Source: Nocardia terpenica
GTDB taxonomy: Bacteria > Actinomycetota > Actinomycetes > Mycobacteriales > Mycobacteriaceae
Length of the DNA: 64,000 nucleotides
NCBI RefSeq assembly: GCF_013186535.1
Contig: NZ_JABMCZ010000002.1
Coordinates: 1,302,001-1,366,000, forward strand
Reading direction: 5' to 3'
Made by a program: the position numbers and the translations under genes
The notes under the pieces: generated by a model
Told to the model about the DNA's origin: nothing
What the model saw: only the letters and a program-made list of their open reading frames with translations
The model's database searches: none
Shown: positions 43,181 through 51,750 of the stretch, one piece after another
Numbering within the stretch: position 1 is the first letter of the stretch
How the letters are laid out: every line of letters starts with the position of its first letter

Positions 43181-44134
43181 CTACTGCGACGCGGGTCGGC
43201 GGGCCGCCACCAGGACGGCGACCAGGGTGAGCGCACACCCGAGCACGGCGGCGACCGGCAATCCGGAACCGGACGGAAAAACGAGGTCCAGGACCAGGGC
43301 GGTGGACAGCTGCCCGGCGACCGAGGCCAGGCCGAGGAGCAGAACCCCTATCCGGCGCACGACCAGGGCCGCGAGGGCAATGAACGTCACGCCCAGCAGG
43401 CCACCGAGATACAGCCACGGTTCGGTCGGCGGGCGGGTCGGCAGGCCCTGCGCGGCCACCACCGGCGACTCCACAGCAATCAGCGCGACGGTGCCGCCGA
43501 GGAAGTTCATCAGGGTGGCCGAGAGCGGGCCGCCGACCGCGCCGACCCGGCCGTTCATGGCCTGCTGCCAGGCCAGGCTCATCCCCGCCAGCGCGGGCAG
43601 CACGATCAGCAGCGCGGCCGGAATCCCGTGCAGGAGCGAGTCGTCCGGGGAATCGGTCCGATCGGTGCGCCCGAGCGCCGAGATCACGACGGCGACCAGG
43701 GCCAGCCCCGCCCCACCGAGCCGCACCGCCGTCACCGGCGTCCGCCCGCCCGGCCCGAGCCCCAGCCGATCCACCAGCACGCTGCTCGTCAGCTGCCCCG
43801 CCACCACCGCCACGGTGAACGCCGTGACCCCCACCACCGCCACCGTAAGCCCCTGGCACGCAACGAAGAACGCCCCGCACAGCCCCCCGAGCAGCTGCCA
43901 CCACCGCAACGTCCCATCGCCCACGGCCGCCCACACCAGCCGCACCCCCGCCCGCAACCGCCCGCTGACGGCGAACACCACACCCAGCAGCCCCAACCCC
44001 AACACGAAACTGACCGCCGCCGCGGCAATCCCATCGTGTAGCCGCTCCCCCAACGCCCCGTTCACCCGCCCCTGCACCGCCACCCCGGCCCCGACCAGCC
44101 ACCCGAACCCGACACCAACCCGCGGCCACCCCAC
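43181..44134 (-). CDS. DMT-superfamily membrane protein (YdcZ/DUF606 type)
   Basis: 317 residues with about ten hydrophobic helices in two similar halves, each opening with a segment like GVAVQGRVNGALGERLHDGI / MSLAWQQAMNGRVGAVGGPL; both carry QxxxNG, the hallmark of the DUF606/YdcZ family. Transport function is presumed, not shown. The GTG start at 44134 lacks an obvious strong ribosome-binding site. Co-directional with the oxidoreductase downstream. Confidence 0.85.
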   Translation of the reverse strand: MGWPRVGVGFGWLVGAGVAVQGRVNGALGERLHDGIAAAAVSFVLGLGLLGVVFAVSGRLRAGVRLVWAAVGDGTLRWWQLLGGLCGAFFVACQGLTVAVVGVTAFTVAVVAGQLTSSVLVDRLGLGPGGRTPVTAVRLGGAGLALVAVVISALGRTDRTDSPDDSLLHGIPAALLIVLPALAGMSLAWQQAMNGRVGAVGGPLSATLMNFLGGTVALIAVESPVVAAQGLPTRPPTEPWLYLGGLLGVTFIALAALVVRRIGVLLLGLASVAGQLSTALVLDLVFPSGSGLPVAAVLGCALTLVAVLVAARRPASQ

Positions 44135-44173
44135 GTCTCGATTCTGCGCCTCGATCCCCTCGGAGGCCCCTCG

Positions 44174-46087
44174 TTACCGGGGTCGGCTGCCGAAATCGCC
44201 GTTGTCGAAGGGGGTGTCCATGGGGATCCAGCCGTTGCCGGAGTATTCGTGGTCGGGGATGCCCGCGCCGACGAGGCCGCGGTGGTCGTTCAGGTCGTTG
44301 ACGAGTTCGGCGACGGGATGGGAGTCGCTGTAGTGGTAGCCCTGGGCCAGGGCGAAGCCCAGTTCGGTGAGGACGGCCGCCTGGTACTCGGTTTCCACGC
44401 CCTCGGCGATGACCTGGAGGTCGAGCGATTTACTCAGGGCGGCAATGACATTCAGCAGGGGTGGGGCGGGGGAATCGGAGCGGATGGCGGCGACGAAGGA
44501 CTGGTCGACCTTGAGGATGTCGCTGGGGATGGTGGCGAGGCGGCTCAGCGAGGAATAGCCGGTGCCGAAATCGTCGATGGCGATGCGCACGCCCCGTTCG
44601 CGTAACTTGTGCAGATTCCCCAGGGCCGTCTGCGATTCCGCGGCCAGCTCGCTCTCGGTGACCTCGAGCACCAATTGCTCGGCGGGCCAGCCGGTGTCGG
44701 CGAGGATCCCGGACACCCGGTCGGCGTATTCGGATTCGGCCAGCTCCAGGCCGCTCACATTGACGTTGAGGGTCAGGTCGAGCTGGGCGAAGGTCTCCTG
44801 CAGGCGGGCCGCGTCGGCGCAGGCCCGGCGCAGCACCAGCTCGTCCAGGTCGGAGATGAGGTCGTACTCCTCGGCGACCCGGATCAGGCCCTCGGTGGTC
44901 ACATCCGGCTGCGCGCTCGACGACCAGCGCAGCAGCGCCTCCACGCCGACCGCCTTGCCGCCGCCCTCGGTCAGGCTCACGATCGGCTGGTAGTGCACGT
45001 CCAGCGCGCCCTTGTCGATGGCCTCGCGCAGCTCCACCGCCAGCGGCAGCTGCCGCGACGACTCCAGCACCGTCCGGTTGCGCCCGGCCTGCTTGGCCCG
45101 GTACAGCCCCACGTCGGCGCGGCTCACCAGCAGCGAGCCCGATTCGCCCGGCTGCCAGGAGGTTACGCCCGCCGAACAGCCGGTGGTCACCGCGGCGCGC
45201 AGCTGCTCGGTGAGCAGGATCGCGGCCTGCTCGGTGGTGCCCGGCAGCAGCAGGGCGAAGGCGTCGCCGCCGTAGCGGGCCAGCCGCTGATCCGACTGCA
45301 ACAGCTTCGACCAGGTGTCGGCCACCCGCTGCAGCACCGCGTCGCCCGCCCGATGACCCAGGTGGTCGTTGATCTTCTGGAAGCGGTCGAGGTCGACCAG
45401 CACCAGCGCCAGCCCCTGCCCGGTGCGGGTGGCGTGCGCGATGGCGTTGGTGAGCGCGCGGTCGAAACCGCGCCGGTTGAGCAGCCCGGTGAGGGTGTCG
45501 ATATCGGCGTCGGAGGCCATCCGGGTCAGCACCCCGACCACGATGCCCACGCCGACGGTCACCCCGGCCGGGATCATGCCCGACCACCACGGCAGACCGC
45601 GCGAGGGCACCACCCACAGGCACAGCGCGACGGCGAACACCACGTGCGCCGCAACCCATTGCCACGCAAAGAAAATCGCGGCGTCGCAGGCGATGAACAC
45701 GTAGAACGCCGCCAGGCTGATGCCGCCGACGGTGTTCGGGAACCAGTGCACCGCAACGGTCACCAGCACCGTCGCCACCGCGACGTAGCCGTGGTGGATC
45801 GAATGCGGCAGCCGCGGACCCCAGATCAGCAGGCTGATGCCGAGCAGCAGCGAGATCGCCGCCGCGGTGCCCACCACCGGGCGATTACCCTCGTCGCCCG
45901 GGGCCACGGCGGTGATGAGCAGACCCAGGACACCACCCATGACGTAGAACGCCCCGGTGGTCCGGGCCATGAGCATTGCTGTCGCCAGCGCCGATGCTGC
46001 CCGCACCCGCGTGCGGGTATCGCCGCGAGACCGGATTCCTCGCACGCTGCCTAGCCTAGACACAACTGTCCTGGGCAGTAGTGACAT
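44174..46087 (-). CDS. Membrane-anchored GGDEF-EAL protein with degenerate GGDAF site
   Basis: 637 residues. N-terminal membrane region with about six helices (about 45-185), a GGDEF domain (about 190-345) and an EAL domain (about 355-610). The cyclase signature reads RYGGDAFALLLPG: the catalytic Glu is Ala, so cyclase activity is doubtful. The EAL domain keeps VGVEALLRW, LNVNVSGLEL, LEVTESEL, AIDDFGTGYSSL, LKVDQSFV and IAEGVETE, so c-di-GMP phosphodiesterase activity is likely, perhaps with the GGDAF domain as a GTP sensor. Start at 46087 follows the family length only loosely; a later ATG (MLMARTTG) is possible. Lies downstream of serS on the same strand. Confidence 0.88.
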   Translation of the reverse strand: MSLLPRTVVSRLGSVRGIRSRGDTRTRVRAASALATAMLMARTTGAFYVMGGVLGLLITAVAPGDEGNRPVVGTAAAISLLLGISLLIWGPRLPHSIHHGYVAVATVLVTVAVHWFPNTVGGISLAAFYVFIACDAAIFFAWQWVAAHVVFAVALCLWVVPSRGLPWWSGMIPAGVTVGVGIVVGVLTRMASDADIDTLTGLLNRRGFDRALTNAIAHATRTGQGLALVLVDLDRFQKINDHLGHRAGDAVLQRVADTWSKLLQSDQRLARYGGDAFALLLPGTTEQAAILLTEQLRAAVTTGCSAGVTSWQPGESGSLLVSRADVGLYRAKQAGRNRTVLESSRQLPLAVELREAIDKGALDVHYQPIVSLTEGGGKAVGVEALLRWSSSAQPDVTTEGLIRVAEEYDLISDLDELVLRRACADAARLQETFAQLDLTLNVNVSGLELAESEYADRVSGILADTGWPAEQLVLEVTESELAAESQTALGNLHKLRERGVRIAIDDFGTGYSSLSRLATIPSDILKVDQSFVAAIRSDSPAPPLLNVIAALSKSLDLQVIAEGVETEYQAAVLTELGFALAQGYHYSDSHPVAELVNDLNDHRGLVGAGIPDHEYSGNGWIPMDTPFDNGDFGSRPR

Positions 46088-46181
46088 CGACAGGAATCGA
46101 CCGGCAAAGTCGCCGATTCGATGCCCCGGCGGCGCACGACCGTCGCCCGAGACCGCATTGACGCACCTCGCGAATTATCAG

Positions 46182-47444
46182 CTACCGCAATGGTTCCAGT
46201 ACGTCCGTACCGACGAACGGCACCAGCGCCTGCGGGACCCGCACCGATCCGTCGGCCCGCTGGTGGTTCTCCCACAGCGCCACCAGCCAGCGGGTGGTGG
46301 TCAGAGTTCCGTTGAGCGTGGCCGCAATCTGCGGTTTGCCGTTCTCGTCCCGATAGCGCACCGACAGCCGGCGCGCCTGGAAGGTGGTGCAGTTCGAGGT
46401 CGAGGTGAGCTCGCGATAGGTCCCCTGGCTGGGTACCCAGGCCTCGCAGTCGAATTTGCGGGCCGCCGAGCTGCCCAGATCGCCCGCGGCGACGTCGATC
46501 ACCCGGTACGGCACCTCGATCGCGGCGAGCATGTCCTTCTCCCAGTTCAACAGCCGCCGATGTTCGGCGTCGGCGTCCTCGGGGCGGCAGTAGACGAACA
46601 TCTCGACCTTGTCGAACTGGTGCACGCGGATGATGCCGCGGGTGTCCTTGCCGTAGCTGCCCGCCTCGCGCCGGAAGCACGACGACCAGCCCGCGTACCG
46701 CTTGGGACCGGCACTCAGGTCCAGGATCTCGTTCGAGTGGTACCCGGCCAGCGGCACCTCCGAGGTGCCCACCAGGTACAGATCGTCGTCGGCCAGGTGG
46801 TACACCTCGGCGGCGTGCTGACCCAGGAATCCGGTGCCCGCCATGATCTCCGGGCGCACCAGCACCGGCGGGATCATCATGGTGAAGCCGTTGGCCGTCG
46901 CGCGCTGGGCCGCCAGCTGCAACAGCGCCAGCTGCAACAGCGCGCCGTAACCGGTCAGGAAGTAGAACCGGGCGCCGGACACCTTCGCGCCGCGCTCCAT
47001 GTCCAGCAGGCCCAGCGATTCGGCCAGCTCCAGGTGGTCCTTCGGCGCGAAGTCGAATTCGGGTGCGGCGCCCACGGTTTCGAGCAGCACGAAGTCGTCC
47101 TCGCCACCGGCGGGGGCGCCCTCCTGGACCACGTTCGAGATCGCCCGCTGCGCGGCGTCGAGCTCGGCGTCGGCGGCGCTCTCGGCGGCCTCGGCCTCCT
47201 TGACCTTCGCCGACAGCTCCTGACCGAGCGCCAGCAGCGCGGGCCGCTCCTCGGGGGACGCCTTGCCGACCTTCTTACCCAGCGCCTTCTGCTCGGCGCG
47301 AAGATTGTCGGCGGTCGCGACCGCGGCCCGGCGGGCGGCGTCGGCCTCGAGCAGGGCATCCACCAGCGCCGGGTCCTCGCCGCGAGCGCGCTGCGAGGCG
47401 CGCACCGCCTCGGGATTCTCGCGCAGGAAACGGAGGTCGATCAT
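46182..47444 (-). CDS. serS: Seryl-tRNA synthetase
   Basis: 420 residues. N-terminal coiled-coil arm (about 25-105, rich in Arg/Glu/Ala) that grips tRNA-Ser, then the class II core: motif 2 GTSEVPLAGYHSNEILDLS... CFRREAGSYGKDTRGIIRVH and motif 3 near RKFDCEAW...ATLNGTLTTTRWLVALWEN. It charges tRNA-Ser and tRNA-Sec type substrates in the cytoplasm. ATG at 47444. Position next to the septum-formation-like gene (divergent) matches Rv3834c/Rv3835 in M. tuberculosis. Confidence 0.97.
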   Translation of the reverse strand: MIDLRFLRENPEAVRASQRARGEDPALVDALLEADAARRAAVATADNLRAEQKALGKKVGKASPEERPALLALGQELSAKVKEAEAAESAADAELDAAQRAISNVVQEGAPAGGEDDFVLLETVGAAPEFDFAPKDHLELAESLGLLDMERGAKVSGARFYFLTGYGALLQLALLQLAAQRATANGFTMMIPPVLVRPEIMAGTGFLGQHAAEVYHLADDDLYLVGTSEVPLAGYHSNEILDLSAGPKRYAGWSSCFRREAGSYGKDTRGIIRVHQFDKVEMFVYCRPEDADAEHRRLLNWEKDMLAAIEVPYRVIDVAAGDLGSSAARKFDCEAWVPSQGTYRELTSTSNCTTFQARRLSVRYRDENGKPQIAATLNGTLTTTRWLVALWENHQRADGSVRVPQALVPFVGTDVLEPLR

Positions 47445-47538
47445 GGGTCCTCAGCCTAGTGGGCGGCGTCCACCGAAATTCCACAGGTCCACAACCGGTC
47501 GTAGCGGCGGCGCGCACGCGCTGCCATGATGGAGCGCG

Positions 47539-48675
47539 ATGCCTTCCGATGATGTGCCACCACCGGCGCCCGAGTCCGGACCCGCGTCCCGCGGGGGCTC
47601 CGGCGTGCGCAAACGGTTTCCGATCGCGGGCCGACGCATCGCGACCGGGCGCGTCCACCTGCCCGCGCACCGGCTGCGCTGGGGGCTGCTGGCGGTGGCG
47701 GTCGGCGCCATCGTCGCCGCGACGATCACGCTGGTCATCTCCGGATTCCGCAGCCCGCACGGCCTGGAGGCACACGACCCCGGCTCCCCGCAGCCGACCG
47801 GACGCTCCAATTCGGCCTTCGGCACGGCACACTCGGGCGACTGCCTGACCTGGACCAACCCGAAGACCCTCGACCTGTCCAAGGTCAACTGCTCCGACAA
47901 GCACCTGTTCGAGGTCACCTCCGACATCGACCTGAGCCGCTACCCCGGCCGCGAGTTCGGCCCCGGCTCCCGCTTCCCCGACTCGCTGCGGTTCGCCGAA
48001 TTGCGCGACGAACACTGCGGCCCCGCGGCCGCGTCCTATCTCGGCGGCAAGCTCGACCCGCGCGGCCGGTTCGTGGTCGGCATGATCAATCCGGGCGAGC
48101 CCGCCTGGCGCAACGGCGACCGCACCATCCGCTGCGGCCTGCAATTGGTCAGTGCCACCGGCAATGCCACCCAGCAGACCACCGGCCGCGTCCGCGACGG
48201 CGACCAGTCGCGGGTGTTCGACGCCGGCGTCTGCATCGGCATCAACCAGAGCCTGCCCACCAACGAGCCGGTCGACTGCGCCAAACCCCATGCCTACGAG
48301 GTGATGTCGACGGTCGACCTGGGCGCGCACTTCACCGGCGGCCCGCCGAGCAACGACGACCAGGACAAGTACATGCAGGAGGAGTGCTCCAAGGTCGCGG
48401 GCGACTACCTCGGCGGCCAGGACGCGCTGATCAACAAGACGCTCACCATCTTCTGGGACAACCTCGACACCCGCAGCTGGCTGGTCGGCAGCCGCAAGCT
48501 GAACTGCCTGGTGGGCAAGGGTTCTCACGAGGGCTTCTCGTCCGTCACCGGATCGGCCAAGGGCGACATCCTCATCGACGGCCAGGCCCCGGTGCCGCCG
48601 CCGAGCTCCGGCCGCTCCACCCCCGCCCCGCTGCCGGGCGCCGCGCCCGCGCCGATCCCGCCGGGCCAGCGGTAG
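47539..48675 (+). CDS. Septum-formation family membrane protein (Rv3835-like)
   Basis: 378 residues. Cytoplasmic Pro/Arg-rich N-terminus, one membrane helix (about 50-72), then an external part containing two copies of a Cys-paired domain: DCLTWTNPKTLDLSKVNCSD with KHLFEVTSDIDLSRY, and VCIGINQSLPTNEPVDCAKP with HAYEVMSTVDLG. This is the septum-formation domain seen in actinobacteria; direct evidence for a division role is limited. C-terminal Pro-rich tail. The ATG follows GGAGCGCG. Divergent from serS, and probably in an operon with the metallopeptidase 17 bp downstream. Confidence 0.88.
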   Translation: MPSDDVPPPAPESGPASRGGSGVRKRFPIAGRRIATGRVHLPAHRLRWGLLAVAVGAIVAATITLVISGFRSPHGLEAHDPGSPQPTGRSNSAFGTAHSGDCLTWTNPKTLDLSKVNCSDKHLFEVTSDIDLSRYPGREFGPGSRFPDSLRFAELRDEHCGPAAASYLGGKLDPRGRFVVGMINPGEPAWRNGDRTIRCGLQLVSATGNATQQTTGRVRDGDQSRVFDAGVCIGINQSLPTNEPVDCAKPHAYEVMSTVDLGAHFTGGPPSNDDQDKYMQEECSKVAGDYLGGQDALINKTLTIFWDNLDTRSWLVGSRKLNCLVGKGSHEGFSSVTGSAKGDILIDGQAPVPPPSSGRSTPAPLPGAAPAPIPPGQR

Positions 48676-48691
48676 GGAGCCGGTCGCCCCG

Positions 48692-49045
48692 ATGCCCGTC
48701 TCGATGCCCGCCGACCGATTCGAGGAACTGGTCGGGGACGCACTGGATCTCATTCCGCCGGAGCTGGCCCGCGCCATCGACAACGTGGTGGTGCTGATCG
48801 AGCCGCGCCACCCCGAGGACCCGCATCTGCTGGGGCTGTATCACGGCATCGCGCTGACCCAGCGAATCGACAGCCACTACGGCGGCGCGCTGCCGGACAC
48901 GGTGACGATCTACCGCGACGCGATCCTCGAGATGTGCGACAGCGAGGACGAGGTGATCCAGGAGGTCGCGATCACCGTCATCCATGAGATAGCTCACTAC
49001 TTCGGGATTGACGAAGAACGCCTGCATCAGCTGGGATGGGGCTAG
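48692..49045 (+). CDS. Small zincin-type metallopeptidase (Rv3836-like)
   Basis: 117 residues. The zinc motif HEIAHYFGIDEERLHQLGW holds HExxH plus a downstream Glu/Asp pair, as in the predicted Zn-dependent protease family with MMP-like fold (DUF1025). The N-terminal half (LVGDALDLIPPELARAI, NVVVLIEPRHPED) is typical. The start used has GGTAGGGAG upstream; a second ATG at 48710 is possible. Cellular role unknown. It is the last gene before the PE-PPE-EspG insertion. Confidence 0.88.
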   Translation: MPVSMPADRFEELVGDALDLIPPELARAIDNVVVLIEPRHPEDPHLLGLYHGIALTQRIDSHYGGALPDTVTIYRDAILEMCDSEDEVIQEVAITVIHEIAHYFGIDEERLHQLGWG

Positions 49046-49220
49046 CCTTACTCGCAAGCGCAAGAGCGGGTCAAGCCGGAAGAAACTCCGGACTCGAGGG
49101 AACCGGATCGCGGGCCGTCGCGTCCAATCAACTCGTAGGGGGAATTCTCGTGGTTCCACCGACGGGTCGGTAGACGCCGGCCCGACAGTTGCTTTGCCGC
49201 CACAAGAAGGAGTTCGAGCC

Positions 49221-49538
49221 ATGGTTGGCCACGTACTTGTTCAGCCCGAAGTCGTCCTCGCGGCCGCAGCAGAACTCGACCTGCTGGCCGAACGCCTGGC
49301 CGCGGTGTCCGCGCTGAGCGGACCGGCCACCCATGTCCTCCCCTCCGGCGCCGAGGAAGTCTCGCTGCTGGCCGCCACCCACTTCAACCAGGCCGCGATC
49401 ACCCACGATCAGTCTGTGGCACAGGGCATTCTGGAGCTGCACCACGCCGCCGCGACGCTGCGCACCCAGCTGGCCCAGTACCTCGCACAGGACGTGGTGA
49501 GCGGCGCGGGCATCAGCGCCGCCGGAGCCATCGTCTAG
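49221..49538 (+). CDS. PE-family type VII secretion substrate
   Basis: 105 residues from the ATG at 49221 (AAGAAGGAG upstream; a longer frame from 49008 overlaps the peptidase gene). Two long Ala-rich helices. The N-terminus has QPEVVLAAAAELD, the PE motif, and the C-terminus has YLAQD, matching the YxxxD/E type VII export signal. With a typical PE length of about 100 residues and a PPE gene 36 bp downstream, it should form a helical PE-PPE heterodimer for export by an ESX system. No ESX machinery gene is in the window. Confidence 0.85.
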   Translation: MVGHVLVQPEVVLAAAAELDLLAERLAAVSALSGPATHVLPSGAEEVSLLAATHFNQAAITHDQSVAQGILELHHAAATLRTQLAQYLAQDVVSGAGISAAGAIV

Positions 49539-49574
49539 AAGCCTGTCGCCGACCATTCTTTCAGGGGAGAAACA

Positions 49575-50756
49575 ATGACCGTAGGGATCACCGGGGTGTT
49601 CTGGTTGCCCCGCATGGCGGAGGCCAACTCCATCTCGCTCAACGCCGGCGCACACGCCGTCCCGATCGCGGCCGCGTCCACCGCCTGGGGCGCGCTGACG
49701 GCCGCCTGGGTCGACGCGACCGCGACCGTCGCCCGCGTCATGGCCGAACTCGGCGTCGGCCTGCAGGGCGTCAACGGCATCGCCGCGCTCGCCCGCCTCA
49801 CCGGTTTCACCGGCTGGGCCGAACAGCAGGGCGTGCTCGCCGCCGCCATGGGCGCCAAGACCGCGGCCAACGCGACCGCCTACACCGTGGCCTCCATCGC
49901 CATGCCCAGCCTGCCCGAGATCGCCGCCGTCGACGGCACCCTGGCCGCCGCGTCCAACCCGGCCGGTGCCGCCTCCGGCGCCTTCGAGGTCGCCGAGGCG
50001 GCCAAGAACGCCATGGACATTCGGGCCGCACTGGTCATGGAGACCTACGAGGCCGCCACCTCCGCCCTCGTCACCACGCCCAACCAGTTCCTCATGCCGC
50101 CGCCGATCGCCAACGGCGCCGGCGTGGCGGGCGGTACGCAGGACGCCGCGCAGGCTTTCCAGAACGGCTCCGCCGACCCGGTGCAGGCCGCCGTCGGCGC
50201 CGCGCAGGCGGTGCTCACCAATCCCGGCGTCGCCAGTGCCGCCACCCAGGCCGCGCAGTTCGCCGGTTCGGTGGCCTCCACCGGCGTCACCACCGCCGGC
50301 AATGTCGCGGGCAGCGCGATCGCGGCCGCCGGTCACGCGGCGCCCGCCTCGGTCGGCACCGCCCCGATGATGATGGGCGGCATCGGTTCCGCGACGGCCG
50401 CGGCCGGTGGCGCGGCGGCCACCCGGGCGGTGTCGTTCGGCGGCGGTTCCACGGTGTCCATCGGCAACGGCGCGGGCAGCCTGAAGCTGCCGGAGGGCTG
50501 GGGCGCGAACGCCATCGGCGGAAACCCCACGGCCACTGCCGTTCCCGAGTCCGCGACCGTCGGCCAGGTCGGCGCCCCCGCCCCCACCCGGCCCGCCAAC
50601 GCCACCGGCGGCAACCCGCTGCTCGGCCGCCAGATCGAGGACGAAGACGAGGACGACCACAAGGGCAACGACTACCTGCGCGGCGAGCACTTCGCCGACG
50701 GCCGGGTCATCGCACCGGGCGTCATCGGCGGCGACTTGGTCGCGGGAGAACGCTAG
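49575..50756 (+). CDS. PPE-family protein
   Basis: 393 residues. The N-terminal 180 residues are helical and Ala-rich (FWLPRMAEANSISLNAGAHA, AAASTAWGALTAAWVDATAT, with a W-x-A turn), as in PPE proteins that pair with PE partners. The C-terminal half is Gly/Ala-rich and ends with an acidic stretch (RQIEDEDEDDHKG) and ADGRVIAPGVIGGD. Its stop is directly followed by the EspG start, so the three genes are one operon. Export by a type VII system and surface exposure are expected from the family. Confidence 0.85.
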   Translation: MTVGITGVFWLPRMAEANSISLNAGAHAVPIAAASTAWGALTAAWVDATATVARVMAELGVGLQGVNGIAALARLTGFTGWAEQQGVLAAAMGAKTAANATAYTVASIAMPSLPEIAAVDGTLAAASNPAGAASGAFEVAEAAKNAMDIRAALVMETYEAATSALVTTPNQFLMPPPIANGAGVAGGTQDAAQAFQNGSADPVQAAVGAAQAVLTNPGVASAATQAAQFAGSVASTGVTTAGNVAGSAIAAAGHAAPASVGTAPMMMGGIGSATAAAGGAAATRAVSFGGGSTVSIGNGAGSLKLPEGWGANAIGGNPTATAVPESATVGQVGAPAPTRPANATGGNPLLGRQIEDEDEDDHKGNDYLRGEHFADGRVIAPGVIGGDLVAGER

Positions 50757-51587
50757 GTGACAGTCCTCGGCGCGGGCCACGGACCGTCCATGCTCGAGGC
50801 GGTCGTGCTGTCGCTCGACGAAATGCAGTTCCTGCTGGAGACGCTGCAGATCGACGAGGTTCCCGTCGTGCTCGACGCGATCGGCCGCTACGACAATGTG
50901 GTCGACCACGACGCCGCCATGGCCGCGGCGGCCGAATCGCTCACCGCGCGAGAGCTTCTCGTCGGCGACGCGGTGCACCGCGACCTGGCGGACCGGCTGC
51001 GCGCCCTGTACCGCCCGCACTGGGCGATCGCGGTGCGCTGGGTGGTCGACGGCGTCGTGAATCGGTTCTGCCTCGCCAAGGGCGACGACCTCGAGGTCGT
51101 CGCCCTGCGCGGCCCCGACTCCTACGTCATCGACGAGGCCGGGTCCGACCTGCCCGGGACGATCATGGCCGCGCTCGGCCCCGCCGAGGCACTCGAGCTG
51201 TACGGCATGAACGCACCCACCGAGCAGCTCGCGCCCATCTTCAACGACACCGGCGACTCCGCGGCCACCGCCCAGCGCCTGGCCAAGGTGGGCAAGCCCG
51301 CCACCGACGCCCAGACCCTCGCCTCGGCCCTGGTCGAAATCCAGTCCTACGCCGAAATAGTCGGCGTCATCTACGGCGACGGCACCCGAGACGTCGCCGA
51401 CAACCACGTGGCGGTCTTCAACACCCGCCACGGCCGCATAGTCCTCACCGGCACCACCGCCGACGACGGCACCAAATGGCTCTCCCTACACAGCGGCACC
51501 CAACCCCGCCTCCGCACAGCCCTCAAAAACCTCATAGAAAGCCTCCCCCTCCGCCCCGAATTCAAACCCAACCCAAGCCTGACATAA
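50757..51587 (+). CDS. EspG-like type VII secretion chaperone
   Basis: 276 residues. The sequence order (SLDEMQFLLETLQIDEVPVV, ADRLRALYRPHWAIAVRWVV, EALELYGMNAPTEQLAP, RHGRIVLTGTTADDGTKWLS) fits the EspG fold, whose members bind PPE proteins in the cytosol and keep them soluble before ESX export. The GTG immediately follows the PPE stop codon, with GGGAGA upstream, so chaperone and client are made together. C-terminus has A-rich codons unlike the rest of the gene. It would determine which ESX system exports the PE-PPE pair. Confidence 0.85.
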   Translation: MTVLGAGHGPSMLEAVVLSLDEMQFLLETLQIDEVPVVLDAIGRYDNVVDHDAAMAAAAESLTARELLVGDAVHRDLADRLRALYRPHWAIAVRWVVDGVVNRFCLAKGDDLEVVALRGPDSYVIDEAGSDLPGTIMAALGPAEALELYGMNAPTEQLAPIFNDTGDSAATAQRLAKVGKPATDAQTLASALVEIQSYAEIVGVIYGDGTRDVADNHVAVFNTRHGRIVLTGTTADDGTKWLSLHSGTQPRLRTALKNLIESLPLRPEFKPNPSLT

Positions 51588-51599
51588 GCCAGCCGACCG

Positions 51600-51750
51600 A
51601 GGGCCACCCCACCGAGTCGCCGCCCTGACCAGCCCACCGATCGTGATCCCTCGTCGGCCCACCGGGTTGTCGCCCCTGGTCAGCCCACCGAGTCGCCGCC
51701 CCCTCGTCAGCCCACCGAGTCGCCGCCCCCTCGTCAGCCCATTGGGTCGT
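51600..51750. repeat. 27-bp tandem repeats over the phosphatase stop codon
   Basis: The unit CAGCCCACCGAGTCGCCGCC plus seven bases occurs twice perfectly (51681-51707, 51708-51734), with more degenerate copies on both sides. The last copy contains the stop codon of the histidine phosphatase gene (51734-51736). It fills most of the gap between convergent espG-like and phosphatase genes. Confidence 0.85.
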
